A model generated the notes under the pieces. That model had not been told where the DNA came from. It did not search any database and saw only the letters and a list, made by a program, of their open reading frames with translations. Shown one piece after another: positions 13,991 to 26,700 of a stretch of 64,000 bases of DNA. Position numbers and translations under genes: made by a program. Source of the DNA: Cardinalis cardinalis (lineage: Eukaryota; Chordata; Aves; Passeriformes; Cardinalidae); contig JACDOX010000082.1 in the NCBI GenBank assembly GCA_014549065.1, positions 993,690 to 1,057,689 on the forward strand. Reading direction: 5' to 3'. Each line of letters begins with the position of its first letter. Position 1 is the first letter of the stretch.

Positions 13991-13991
13991 A

Positions 13992-14225
13992 GGATTGATT
14001 TAGATTAGATTGAAGGAAGAGGTTTTTTACAGTGAGGGTGGTGAGACACTGGAACAGGTTGCTGTGAGAGGTGATGGATGCCCCAACCCTGGGAGCATTG
14101 AGGGCTAGGTTGGATGGGGCTCTGAACATCCTGCTCTGGTGGAAGGTGTCCCTGCTCATTGCAGGAGGGATTGGACTAGGTGGCCTTTAAAGGCCCCTTC
14201 CAACCCATTCTATGATTCTGTGATT
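13992..14225 (+). mobile_element. CR1 LINE fragment, 3' end
   Basis: This is a 5'-truncated copy of chicken repeat 1, the dominant avian non-LTR retrotransposon. Diagnostic pieces in order are the block containing GAGACACTGGAACAGGTTGC, the TTGGATGGGGCTCTGAACA block, GGTGTCCCTGC, and the terminal CTTCCAACCCATTCTATGAT followed by TCTGTGATT. CR1 ends in short tandem copies of an ATTCTRTG-like octamer rather than poly-A, which is what is seen. The copy carries no intact reverse transcriptase and is inactive. Confidence 0.92.
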
Positions 14226-15915
14226 AAGACCACATAAGGGAGGAAAGTTTCATATAAAAACAGATCCAAAGTCTATATTATAGTTAAGGAGCCCTGTTCA
14301 AGCAGTTTGGACTCCAGCTCTTAGTGTGCATTTCTGTTTCTTAGGCTTCTATCAAAAGACTTAAGTCAGTAAAGGTTGAATTCTATGTGACTCACTTCTA
14401 TTGATTTAAAAATTAAATCAATAGAAGTATAGTACATATGCCAAAAACCTTCATGATTTGAAATGAAAGGCAATTAAAAGATGATGATCTGGACTGAAGT
14501 CATTAGAAGAGATTTATGTTCTAATTAATCTACATATCTTGTTTCTATTAAGCTTCTTCTCGATATAATAAAACCAACTTTGTTATTCCACTCTGACCTT
14601 TCCTCAACCAAATTTCCTCTGCNTCAAAGGCAAGGGTCTAACTGCTGGGAATTTTTTTCTTCCCGTCCANCTCAGAACACACAGAGCTCCATGAAGAAGA
14701 AACTATCAGGATGCTGACATTAAATGCAGTGCTTTTGGCATGACTTATTTTCTCATATTTGGGAGATAAGAAAAAACATGGAAATTAAAGACATAATGCT
14801 GTCATTCTTGCTATTTATCTGATCCTGGACAAAAANGTTGTTAGAGTGATGAGACCCCAGTGAACTAGATGCTGGAAAGGTAGAAAACACAGAATAGAAA
14901 AACAAGTCTTCTACCAATAATTTTGTCCCTAATGTGAAGCAAAAACGTAATAAATATAGATATATTTATATATATAAATTTCCTATTGAAATGTAAAATA
15001 GAAATAAGACAAGGGAAAAATTGAGGAAATAGCCATATAGGGAAGTACAAGGAAACAGCTATCTTGACAGGTACCACAACTGGCAATTGTGAAAGGTAGN
15101 GTAGGAACTTTAANCATGAAAAATTATGTATAGTTTTGNGATATCCTTGTAGATATTGATAAAATGCAATTAGATTAAATTTGCAAATACCTGAAATATG
15201 GCAGTGGGGGAAACCTGCATACCTTTTTAAACCTAATTAGAACATCCATTTTCTCTTCCCACCCCATTTTCAATAAAAGCACATGCACATTTTTGAATTA
15301 TGCTCTTACAGCTCTCTTACAGTGTTTGGCTGGTAGTCTCACCTCAACTTATTCAGTCTCAGGCTTTATATTTTTCTCTTGATTCATCTCATAAACTTCC
15401 CTCANCCATTCTATTTGCTTATTATGATACAATTCCTCTGTTATTGAGATTTTCCTCAGAAATTTTGAAATCTATCTTCCCACCCTTGCTGGCTATTGCA
15501 GCCTAAGTACCACAGCTACCAAGAGCCTGTGCCCATCTCTTCACGATGCTGACATGTCACACTGTGAACTCTCTCCTCCTTTACAATTTTTGTTGCACAG
15601 GGACATTCAGTGACAGAAACGCTCNGCTTCTTTCTTGCCCCTTCTGTCTTGCACAGTGAGCAAATGTCTCATTAGCAGCTGTTCATTAGCTGCTGCCCGG
15701 CTGTTTGTGCCAGCCTGAAGTACCTGGCCAGCCCTGTAAGTGGCTTTAAGTGCAGTCAGCCCTTATCTGCACAAAGCATGGATGCTGTGTTGAGACCATT
15801 AAGCTTTTAACTGTGTCAGTGGTTTGTCTTTTTTCTTAGCTGGAATCGTCCTTGTCTGTGTGTTTCCATAGTTCTGTTGCCTTTGCAGCATGATCCTGAA
15901 TGGTAACTCCTAATC
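14226..15915. other. Intergenic DNA between two CR1 fragments
   Basis: No gene is recognised. The stretch holds a perfect inverted repeat at 14394-14428 and a TATA-rich simple stretch at about 14955-14982. The short open frames are unremarkable. Confidence 0.5.
14394..14428. repeat. Perfect inverted repeat, 16-bp arms and 3-nt loop
   Basis: ACTTCTATTGATTTAA (14394-14409), AAA, then the exact reverse complement (14413-14428). It lies about 170 bp beyond the end of the CR1 copy and is not part of it. Confidence 0.9.
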
Positions 15916-16330
15916 CATAGGTGGAAGGGGCTTGGAACACAAACCCTGTGAGGAGTGACNGAGGGAGCTGGGGGTGTTTAGCCTGGAGAAAAGNAGACTC
16001 AGGGGTGACCTTATCACTCNCTACAACTNCCTGAAAGGTGGCTGCAGCCAGGTGGGGGTTGGTCTCTCTCTCCAGGCAGCAATGGACAGAACCAGAGGAC
16101 TCNGTCTCAAGCTACGTCACGGGAAATCCAGGTTGGATATTAGGAGAAAGTTTTTTTACAGAAAGAGTGATAAAATACTGGAATGGTCTNTCTGGGGAGG
16201 TGGTGGAGTCACCATCCCTGGAAGAGTTTAAAAAAGACTGGATGTGGCACTCAGTGCCATGGGTTACTTGAGATGTTAGGGCTGGGTTGGACTCGATCTT
16301 GAAGGTCTCTTCCAGCCTAGTGATTCTGTG
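15916..16330 (+). mobile_element. CR1 LINE fragment, longer copy with 3' end
   Basis: A second 5'-truncated CR1 copy, with several Ns. Recognisable blocks are TGAGGAGTGAC, the segment around GAGCTGGGGGTGTTTAGCCT, ACCTTATCACTC, AGGTTGGATATTAGGAGAAA, GGTGGTGGAGTCACCATCCC, the TGGACTCGATCTTGAAGGTC block, and a terminal CTAGTGATTCTGTG. It belongs to a CR1 subfamily distinct from the 13992 copy, judging by its different 3' tail. The broken open frames here (for example 16038-16271) are remnants of the element and not genes. Confidence 0.9.
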
Positions 16331-19300
16331 GGTGCTCTGGGGCTGTGAACATGTGGGATCTTTTAAGGTAAACTCTTGGGGAGGGGTGGGGGAGGAAGTC
16401 ACGCAGTGGGGGCAGTGGTACAGCTGCCNACGGCTTGGGCTCTGCAATCAGTGCATCAGGCCATCGCTGCTTTGTGCTGCCTCCAGATGATGGCTGCTGT
16501 TTGAAACAGTGCTGATGTGACTGCTGCTGTCAGCCCAACCTGCCCTGGTTCCCTGTAAAACTTTTTTTTTTGTGAAAATGCTGATACTAGCATGTCCTGT
16601 GGGTTGTATAAAGTGTGCCAGCCAGGAAAGCTGTGGTGGTGTAGCTGTCTTCCTGAGGTGAGTCAGAAAATGCAAATGAAAGAAACTCATCTACATTTCT
16701 CTGCAACCTCTGTTAACAACATATACCTTCACTTTCAAACAGGAGCCCACTGAATTGGGCATGTAATAACCATTTCAAATGTGTAAGAGCTTGCAGATTG
16801 CAGCAGTGCAGAGAAATGATGTTAAAGAGAACTGAATTAATTTTATAGACTGGGAAAATAATGGGTTTTCTGACATTTTTCCCATACAATTTTTTTATCC
16901 ACTTTTTAGCAAATCTTAAGTTTTATAATGAAATGGGGCATTTTTGTGTGCTTTGAAATGATCCAGTTTCTGCCTTCTGCTGGTTTGTAACTCCACAGGG
17001 GAGTATTTAAGCTGCTCAAGGCTGTTTGAAAACATTGTTTAATGATGTGCCACCTCTTTCATGGGATATCTACAGTATTTCAGGGGTTTTTTAACATTTT
17101 TGTTTATTCTTTGGCTGTAGGGGGTGTCTTGGCTCTGCCCTGAAAANGAAAAATTTACTGTAAATGTGCTTTGATTGAAGCTCTGCAGCTGCTGTGATTT
17201 CTCTGGTGCAGAAAGTGCTGTGTGCACCCTGGGGGCTCTCAGTCCTGACAACACACTGCTCATGTTGTCTGCACATTCATTTGCTGCCATCTTTTTTGAG
17301 AGTGTATGGGTCAAACAAAAAAAACTTCAATACTTTCCTCCTCCTTTTGTCTAATTACCTGTGCCAATCACATGCTGAAGGAAGACTGGAAGTTACATCA
17401 CCACAAATCCATGGCCATGAGATCAAAGCCAAATGAGAGACCAGTGACCAAATAAGATGGAAAGGAGGTAGAATTGCAGTAGCAGTGAAGACAGAGGATA
17501 AAATCATGGTAAATAATTGGGATAGATAGCAATTTAGATGTTTGAAGAAATTTAATGACAAGGGGGAAAAGACTTTTGCAGCAAGACTGATTTTGGGTTT
17601 TTTGCTTCACTTTCTATCAGGTGAAAAACAATCTGCAGAGGCCTTTCCAGGATGGAGATCGGACAAAAGACAAACGGGTAGAAGGCAGAGGAAGGGGGAG
17701 AGTAGAAAGAATCTTCCTGCTTGTGGTTGGGTTTGGTAGTAAAAGAAGAAACAAGAGGAGTCCAGGAACTACTTGACAGGGGATGCACAGCTCTTCTGAA
17801 AATGGTTTTGGTGATGGAGTATGGACTGTCTAGTGCACTTAACCTATCCAGAGGCATGCTNCTTCCAAACTTTTACTGTCTGCCTTAGTTGCTGACTCAA
17901 TACTGATGAAGTGTCTACAATGCTTGCCTGCAAACATGTGGCTCTTGCTTCAGCACTGCCTCCATTAAGTTTTTTCAACTTTCTCTCTGTGAATACTTTC
18001 TCATTAGAGTTTAGAATTAGTTCAGTATATGGATTTCTCCATATACTNGAGAAATCAGTAAAGTGATTTCTCCACTTCAGAGCTGTTTGACCAAAGCCTT
18101 AGTGAAAGCCTGTGCCCTATAGAACAAGGGGGTTGGCTGTGTTGTCTGCTGAAGGAGCTTGCTGGTAAGCTGAGTTCATCAGATCTCCACAGCTCTGTGT
18201 GTGTACTCAGCCCTGCCCAGGGCTTTTCTGAAACTCCCTCTTCCCTGCACATTCAGTCCATCCTCCACATCCACTCCATGTGCACAGGAGAACACAAAGG
18301 ACAGTCACATCCTCCTGATGTGAGGAAGANGTGATGTCAGGTTGGTAAAGCCTGAAGTGGTACTGCTGCTGTGCATGCAATCTTGTGCAGCAAACACAGG
18401 AGAAATGGACTTTCTGCAGGGCTGCTTGCATGCCCAAGGCAGCCCCGCCATGCCTCTGCCATGGCTGCAGCAGAGGGGAGGGAAGGGACCTGTGGGGACA
18501 GGGAGAGCACAGGCACAGGAGGGGGAGCTGCTGTGCAGCAGTGCTGCAGGGGGGAGGCTCTGCAGGGTGGATGTTGGCTGTGGGCTTGAGGCTCATACTC
18601 ACATCACCTGTGTTCTAGTGCTGTTCAACAGGACCCTGGAGGGGTGGAAACAATGCCAAACAATGCTATNCAAGGTTTTAGTCTGAGACACTGCAGGCTT
18701 GGCTTCCAGAGTTGCCAACCTCTCCTGTCTCCTCTTTTCTTGAGCCTGAGTTGCTGCATCACAGGCTCATTTATAAATGGGTGTCACATTAGAGGAGAAA
18801 GTTTGATTCATCATAAATGGCAGCCCTGTGTTTCAGCAGATATTTTCTGAGTGTAGTGAGCCTAAATCAAGGCAGTGTGGATTAAACTGTCCCTCTGATT
18901 TCCTAGCTCACTTTCAGAGGATGTTTGTCAATCTAAAGCCCTTTCACAGCTTGGAAAATACTGTCTTTTAATAAAACTCCTTTGAAATGCTTATCCATTA
19001 TCTTGGCATCTTGTGGAAGGTACAATTATGTCCCAAAGTTTGGTTGACCAAGCCTTGTTCAGTGGATGACAGCTTCCAATCCTCTTCAGTAAATAATGGT
19101 TCCATTTCTGTAAGGTTTTTTTCCTTGTCCTCTATTTGATATCTCAGGCCAGGGAACAGTGTATATTCCTACCAATCTCAGTTTAAATGAAGCAGACAGG
19201 TAACTTTGATTTGCTTCTGTTCCTTCTCATCAGACAAACTGGCTTGCATTAATCATATTAATAAAAATGGCATTAAAATTACCAAGTTTTAAAAAGACAC

Positions 19301-20334
19301 ATGACCCACCAAGTTACAAGTATGCATATTAATTACAGCTTGTCTAAATTTTAGCAAAAGCTCAAAGGAATCACACTTTTCCCTGCGTGTTGGCTTTAAT
19401 TTGGAAAGCTCCCTGTAATGCAAGATGTATCCCATCCTGGTACAGTTCTCTAATCACAGTATGCTTTAATTTTGATGGATGACCCCCAAATGCTTTAAAT
19501 CCACTAAGATTTGCAGTAATTAGAATTTTTAAAAATACTTTGTTTCCTGAACTATCCAGGATGACATCCATCTATTTTCTCATGGATTTCTCATGTCATT
19601 ACTCATTCTCCTTGAAAAAAAAAAAAGAAAAAAATCAAGTAATTTGTATAGAGGGCTTACTTTTGCTACTACATGGTGGAGGGAGCATGTTTTCATTTTT
19701 CTCTTTTTAGTCACTGCTCCCTNTTTGAGTGATTGTGCTGTGAAGAGGTGCACATTTTTCAGAAATGTTGGAAGCCCTTCCCCTCCCACCCCAGTCTCCA
19801 AGTGGTAGCATTGTCCCAACAGGAGAGCCAGAAAGCCACTTCATCCATTCTGAGTGCTTGCCAATGGAAATTCAAGCATAAGGTAGAATTCATCAGGCTT
19901 TTTATTTTTTTCCTCTGTTTCATACTTCCCTCTCCATTTTCTTTTTATTGCAATGTTTCACCTTAACATGTATGTGATATAATATATAATGCTTGCATAC
20001 ACNAATCTAGTGTATATTTTCAGTGCAGAGTATTTATTTATTTAGTGGTTGTACAAAACAAGACAAATTGTGTTGGGATGTTAATCTCCTGTCGTCTCCT
20101 CCAGACTCCAAGCAAGGTTTTTCTCCCCTCCTGAGTCATGATTCCTTGTCTGACCTTTGCAGAGCAGCAGATCCTTTCTCAGTCGTGTTTCTTAGCATTG
20201 CTGATGGTTTGCTCTGTTTGCTCAGCTGCTTGTGCTGTTTTCTCTTTCACCAGCCTCTACTTTATTTCTAGTCAGAATTTGCATGTTTAGTCTGCTTTTT
20301 GCTTTCTAGGATCTCTCTCCTCTCGTTTCCTGCT
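16331..20334. other. Intergenic DNA
   Basis: No gene is recognised. A pair of adjacent hairpins sits at 18024-18072, a moderately GC-rich patch at about 18385-18590, and an A-run at about 19614-19635. The overlapping open frames in the GC-rich patch occur on both strands and show no domain, so they are taken as composition effects. Confidence 0.5.
18024..18072. repeat. Two adjacent small hairpins sharing a repeated core
   Basis: AGTATATGGA (18024-18033), TTTC, then its exact reverse complement (18038-18047). Next, GAGAAATCA (18049-18057), six bases, then its exact reverse complement (18064-18072). The core GATTTCTCCA occurs twice, at about 18032 and 18065. An N lies at 18048. Confidence 0.8.
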
Positions 20335-20770
20335 TTGGCGGTGTCAGACCATTCCTTTATTTTCCGAAGTGCATTTCCCCTTCCTTCGCTCTTTGTCCCC
20401 TGCGTTCCTCGGCTCGCTGACGCGTCTGATGGGACATTCCCTGCCATCTTCCCATCAGAGCCCCTCTGAGCGAGGTTTCCTCGCTGTCCGTGCCCCCGGC
20501 ACCTCCTGGCAGCCAGAGCAGTGCCGCAGGGAGGATGCTCCCCCCGTGCTGCCGTGCAGGGCCGGGGGCCGCCTGCCCGCAGTGCCCCTCCGTGCGGGGA
20601 GAGGCAGGGGAGCGCATCTGGCGCTGGGAACAGCTGCCAGGGGCAGGGGAAGCGGCATCAGCCTTGGCCCATGGCAGAGGGGCTTGGGGGAGCAGGCTGT
20701 GATCCGGAACATGCCTGACAGGCACGGGTGGGGGAAGCCTGCAGCTCCATCAGACACTGGGACCGACGTG
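20335..20770. other. CpG-rich patch in intergenic DNA
   Basis: About 27 CpG dinucleotides can be counted by eye in roughly 430 bp, against a CpG-poor, AT-rich surround. The densest part is about 20390-20620. The longest open frame of the window (203 codons, + strand, 20369-20980) crosses it, but overlapping frames are open on both strands, which points to base composition rather than coding. It could be a CpG island, possibly a promoter of a non-coding transcript, or an isolated GC-rich block. Confidence 0.5.
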
Positions 20771-23700
20771 GGAGATGCTCAGTGGAGCTCAGAGTGCCTT
20801 CTATGGAGGTCCCCTTGCCTTTCCACAAGCATGGTGTTTGCTGGGCCTTTTCCTCATTCATGGCTGATTTTAGCCTTTATTTCAGAGGTGACTCCAGCCC
20901 AGCAGAACAAGACAGCAGGTCTCTACCACCACTTGCCAGTGTCTGGATTTAGGCAGGGAGCCAGGAGGGTCCTGGCTTGACTAACTAGGGGAGAAAAATG
21001 TTTCCTTTCTGGGCCAGCTAATAATCAGGTCATATTAACAAGTAAAATTTGATTAGGCTTCTGATTAGGAAAGAGTAAGCCAGGAGTTTGAAGCTTGTTG
21101 TGTCAACAGAACAGATTAGCTCGAGTCTGACGTTCTGCTTTCAATAAGGAACTGTTAATAGAATAATAGTTAGTGTCTGACTTCCTCATGGGGTTCTGAC
21201 CAGGATACAGGGCTTTGCACAGTTGCTAAGTATCACAGGATATGCACTGGGACTTTGTAAACAGCCAGGCAGAAGGCTACCAAATCATGTAGTTACAATA
21301 AACAATGATAAGGGAGCAGGGAAATCTCTGACTTTAATGAATAAGGTGAAACGTGCATGTTGGGAGAATACCGGTTGGTTGCTGTAATTTGCCTGAGTGG
21401 CCAGCTGGAAAGGCAGATGTGCTGCTGGGCGGCCCTGAGCTCATTGTTGTACAAGGCTTTACTTGCAGAATAGCCCAGTTCTAAAAGCTCTGAACAATTC
21501 TGACAATTGACCCTTTCTGCTCAAAAGCATTTGAGATCCTGTCACCCACACTTTGGGAGTGGGCTCATGGCATGCAAGGAGAAACTGCCAGCATGATGTG
21601 ACCTGGAATGGTAATGGCATTTGGGTTCTTACTGAGAACAGATTTTAGAAGGAGAAAATAAATAATGCTTGTAAATTTTTTATTGTGCCTGGCTACTTTC
21701 AGCCAGCTCTGAGAAATGGCCAGCGGATCATCACGTACTAAAGCATTGCTGTTTTGTCATACAAACTGGTGTCACAGAAAATCAGGGAACCTGACTGTTN
21801 AAACCATATTGTAAATGCCTAACATTTAGAAATATAAATAATGCTTAGCCTACTTTTCTCATCAGGATAGGATCCAGTGACAGTGTGATTAATCATGGGC
21901 TGTTCAGCATCAGTAGGGGGAAATGAAACCTATTAATGCTGCCGTGTTCTCCAGGCACCGAGGCTGTGCTGGGAGGAAATGATCTCTGATGTGAGGGAAG
22001 ACAGACTCCTAATTCCACACACAAAATTCCACCTGCTGTCAAGAATGATTAGGGATCAGAATGGGGTCTGAGGGTGTCTGTGGTGATTGCTTGATCTTTG
22101 TGGCTAACTGTCCACAGTCAGACCCCCGTTAAAGTTCTGTGTGGTGTTTTGCTTTGTGCCTAAAATGCTGCCCTGCCCCAGATATGTAGGAGCAGGACAA
22201 CTGCTCCCTTGGGGGATGCTTGCTCTCTCTGCCTCAGACACCAGCAGTGTGAGGGGGTGCACATTGCTCTCAGCCCAGAGCAGCAAGCTTTCCTTCTGCT
22301 TGCTACTTCAGACACTGGGGACACTTTTTGGATGCTGCCACCATCACCACCAGCATTAACAATGCTCTTCAACTTTATTTGTGGGGCAAGGGGATGGGAA
22401 CAAAGCAATGTTTCTTCTACATCTTTGAACTTCAGCACAGTGGATTTCAATAAAGACATCTTCTGTTCTACATTATAGCCAGGCTACCTTTGTCTGCTAC
22501 ACAAATGATTCATTTCAGCATAACCTCTATGCATTTTGTCCTCCCTCAGATCACTTTGAGTTAACCTATGGGGAGGGGGAGCAGATGTCCTGCTGGAATG
22601 CCAGGTCTTGGGTTCTAATGTGTCTGCAGGGAAGCTGTAGATTGTCTGAAGGACACACTAAGGGCAATGCACTGTGATCCATCAGCTAAGAGAGAGCAGG
22701 ATGGTGATGATGTGAACAGAAACACAGTGACAAGTTGCTGTCACATGCNCACTGCTCATGCAGATGACAGGGAAGTGCGTGTGCTTTACTGGATCCAGGT
22801 AGNGGTATCAAGGCTCCCATATGGAGTGATTTGTCTTAGAGGCCAGGTAAGCTAAAAATAACCAGGCAGCTGCAGGGGAGTTTGTCTTGTCAGGTCCCTC
22901 TCAGTTAGGGAACTGTATTAATAAAGCTGGGATTGCTTCATTACTGTCATTGATCCCACTGAATTTGGGTACAAATGTAGCAGCACTGGGACCAGTGGAG
23001 AAGCAGCAATCAGAAATGTTAATTTAGGAGGGGAATGGCTACAGGAAAGGAGGTACAAGGAGAACAAAAAAGGTTCAGAAGTGGAGAAATGGAAAGTAAG
23101 ATAAAAATCAAGTAAAAACCAATGAAGGGCAGATTTTCCAGCAGTAAGGGTATGAGATTTTCCAGCTGTTAGTGTAGCTGTCCTATTGGCCCAAGGGAAC
23201 CTTTGCGCCAACTCACTCTCCTGCCAGCCAGGCCTCNTTTGGAAAGGACTGGCAGAGCCAAGAGGGAAAACTTGCACTTTAATCTTCAGTGCTGTGGGGA
23301 GGGAAGGTGATGCCTATTTCAGTAGTAGTTATGTGTAATTAATAGGATTTAGCATTGATAAATGGTAGCTTTGTAGCTGTGTGTAATTGCAAACAAAATA
23401 ATGTAAATTGGAAACAGTCGTCTGTTTATTAGTTAATTAAACTGTTTTATTATTTATTAGTAATATGTTGATTAATCAGTAAGAATTACAGTCCCTATCA
23501 GTTCTATCTCCAGCCTGCAATACAAAGGAGCAAAGCCAGACCCTGAGGCAACAATCNAGCATGTGATCCTTCTGAAACTGCACCTTGGATGGCTGCGTCT
23601 CTGCGGAGCCCAAAGTGGTCAGAAAGTGTTGTAAATATGTTAAACACCAGTCTGGTTACTCTTTCACTTAGACTGTCTTCCATAGTATTCTGCAATCCTC

Positions 23701-26700
23701 AAGGTGATGTATTTAATGTAAAAGTTCATTCATTCCCATTTTTAGCTCATTAGTTCCTACATGGTCCTGATCTCTCAAATGCCCATGTAAATTTTTTTTC
23801 AGCTACTTTCAGCTTATGGTTCCTGTTTTGAAACAGGGGGGTTGGCAAATTTTTCTTTGGAACGTTATAATCATCTTTTCAAATCTCTCTGGGTATTTAG
23901 TAGCTGCCATTGCAGACAAGATGGTTTGGGGTTTTTTTTTTTCTGAGTAGTCTTTTATTTCTTCTTCCTATGAAACATTATTTAGTTTCCTTTGGGTAAA
24001 ACTCTCATTCCTGTTTTAATTTCAATTGATGGTTTTCTAATGATTTTGGATCAGCTTTAATGCCTTATGAATAATTTCATTATTTGTTCCACCTCGTTTC
24101 CTGGGTTCCTGACAGCTCCNCTCTCACTACCTCTGTCCTGATGTGCAAGTTTCTGAATTAGCCAGAATTTAAAGTTTTCCCCATGTAGATGAGCATCAGT
24201 AATACACAATTGGGGTGCTATTTATGATACCTTCACACCAAAATTCTTTTCAGGATGGTGAAAGCAGAAGCTGTTCTACCTCTTAGAAATTCTGTCACCT
24301 TTATTGTTTACCACAGCTATGATCACTGTTTCTTTGGCCATGTCTCTGCCCTCTGCCCAGCCAGCAACAAATGGCCATGCCTCATATTTCAAGTGGATTT
24401 ACTAGGAATGCTGAGTAATGCATTTTATGCTGGATTACTTGTTACACTTGTGTTTTGTGCCAAGGTCTAGTTGGATGAAAGAAGTGAGTGCATTGAAACA
24501 CCATTTAAGACGGTAATTGGTTAATAATACCTTGAAATGCAGTTGAATGTTTTTCCTCATGTAAATTTATGCAAATGTTTTTGCAATGAAGGTGGAATTA
24601 TTATAATAAAGGCAGTACTATGTATATTGAGGAAGCTGAGCTATTTGGGTTTAGTTACCCCATCTCTTCGAGTTGAAGACACTCATCTGTCCAGTCTAAT
24701 TATTTGCACNGAAGTTTTTGTTTTTCTTTCTTCTCAGTTCCTCTCTGAGCTGAATTGTACTGATTGAAGAAATGCAGATGTTTAAAAAGTTCTTTTGGTA
24801 CCTGCTGCTATGTTGAAGCTGGATTAGTGCTTCAGCCAGTCCTGCTCCAGTAGCTACTGCTGGTTCAGCCATTAGACCTTCCTTAAAACTCAGTGAGCAA
24901 ATTCACCCCTTGATGCTGACTCTCTGCACCCCTTCTGCAATGGTTGCAGTTCCTTTCAGCATTTCCATCCTGCTGCAACTGGAATTAGATGGATTTATTA
25001 ATTGTTGAATTTACCTCTGCCCAATACTGTAGGCTGTTCCCTCTCTGGAGCTACATGGAGAGTTTTGGTGGCTTCCTCTGTTAGAGCTAAAGATGACCAC
25101 TAAGGGTAGCAGCTTTGTAAAGGATTGCTCTGACTGCTGTGAGCCCCAGATCCCTTCTTGTTGATAGCTGTTAGCACCTTTTAACTCATGTTAGTGCAGA
25201 GAAACATACACATAATGAGGAGAGAGCAGATGTTAAATAAGTGCTCTAGGGACAGCAGTTGAGAAAGAATTAGGATGGAGCAGTGCTCCTGTCCAAGGGC
25301 TGCATCCTTGGAGCATGCTTCTGACCACAGCAACATTCCTACCTCAGATTCTTTTTTGCCCTTTTTATTTTTGAAGTGTGCACTTGGAGAAGTATTTAGC
25401 TTTCATTTAAGGTAATTTTTAGTGAGTTATGCTCCTATTTGCTGGCAGTTTCACTCTTCCCTTTTCTCCCACATCCCTTTTTGAAGAACCAAAAAATTGA
25501 CTTTTCTGTCAGAGGCAGAGTGAGAGGAGTTGGTCCACAAATATGACTTTCTCAAAAGTTTCTGACTACTGATGACTTTTGTTGCCAAACTCGTATTTCT
25601 TATCCCTGCCTTGAATACATGTAAAAATTTCAGTGAAAAACTCTGCTTTTCAACTGTTGCTCCTGATGTGGTTTGGATTAGGAAAGTCTGGGACACAGTG
25701 CTTTGCAGAAAAGAAACAGCAAACCTGGACTGCACTGCACAGTGGATTATTTCAAGTACAGTGAGTGGGGGAAGAAAGACATTGCACTTAGAATAGATAC
25801 TACACTTGACAAAAAAAGCCTGAGTATTCCACACACTGCTAGTCTTGCTAGCTTTAATTTTTATCAGAAAGTCTGTCTGAGCTGATTTCCATATCCTGTT
25901 TCTTTCTGTTTAGTAAGTGCACTCCCTTTGGCCAGTTGTGTTTGTTGTGTGTGTTTACTTCCCTAAATTCAAGGAAATGAGTGTTATCTTTCTTTATTTG
26001 GAGTAATAAAACCAGATAAAGCTTTTATATCAACATGAACAAAACCAAATTAGGGAAGGTATTTTGTCGATTATGAGGGCTTTATTTGAGCCTTTAATTC
26101 ATTTCATTTCCTGAATTTAGATTCAATTATATGTTCTTCCTTTTAAATGTATTCTGCTGTCCAGGCTAGAATAGCTCTTCTTGTGACAGATGCAGATATT
26201 AATGAACACTCTTGATCTGGTGTGNAGACATTATTGAACACTTACAGCACAACCTGAATTTGTACTTGCTTTCTAGTCCTGGAGAAATCAAACTGACATC
26301 AGAGATGTGCCCATTCAGTCACTTAACTCCTCTGGTGAGAATCTCAAGGGGCAGGGGGGAGAATGGGTTAGGATGATGTGAGTTTAATCTGAGGGAAGCA
26401 TTGTTCTGGGTTTGTAGTTGGTCTCTTTTAACAAAAGCTTTATTATGTAGCTTATTATATAATTATTGCTCTGTTACTATATTCTATATCACTCTATAAT
26501 TATTCTATTATATTGTAGAATATATCTGAGTGAAATTGAACATAGTATTGTAATTGAACATTGTATTGAAAGAGGGATTCCTTTTTACTAGAAAAACTAA
26601 ATGGGTAGAAGTCACTATATTTAATTTGTTACTTTTTAGAGCAATAGGATGTTCCTTCCTTCCCTCCACTTTCTCANGTCAAGGGCTGGGTCTCATGAAA

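Noticed and set aside
16038..16271. Open frames overlapping the 15.9-16.3 kb region as genes
   Set aside because: They fall within a CR1 LINE fragment and are interrupted by Ns; they are repeat remnants.
20369..20980. 203-codon open frame on the + strand as a protein gene
   Set aside because: It lies in a CpG-rich patch where overlapping frames are open on both strands, shows no known domain, and has no splice or promoter evidence.
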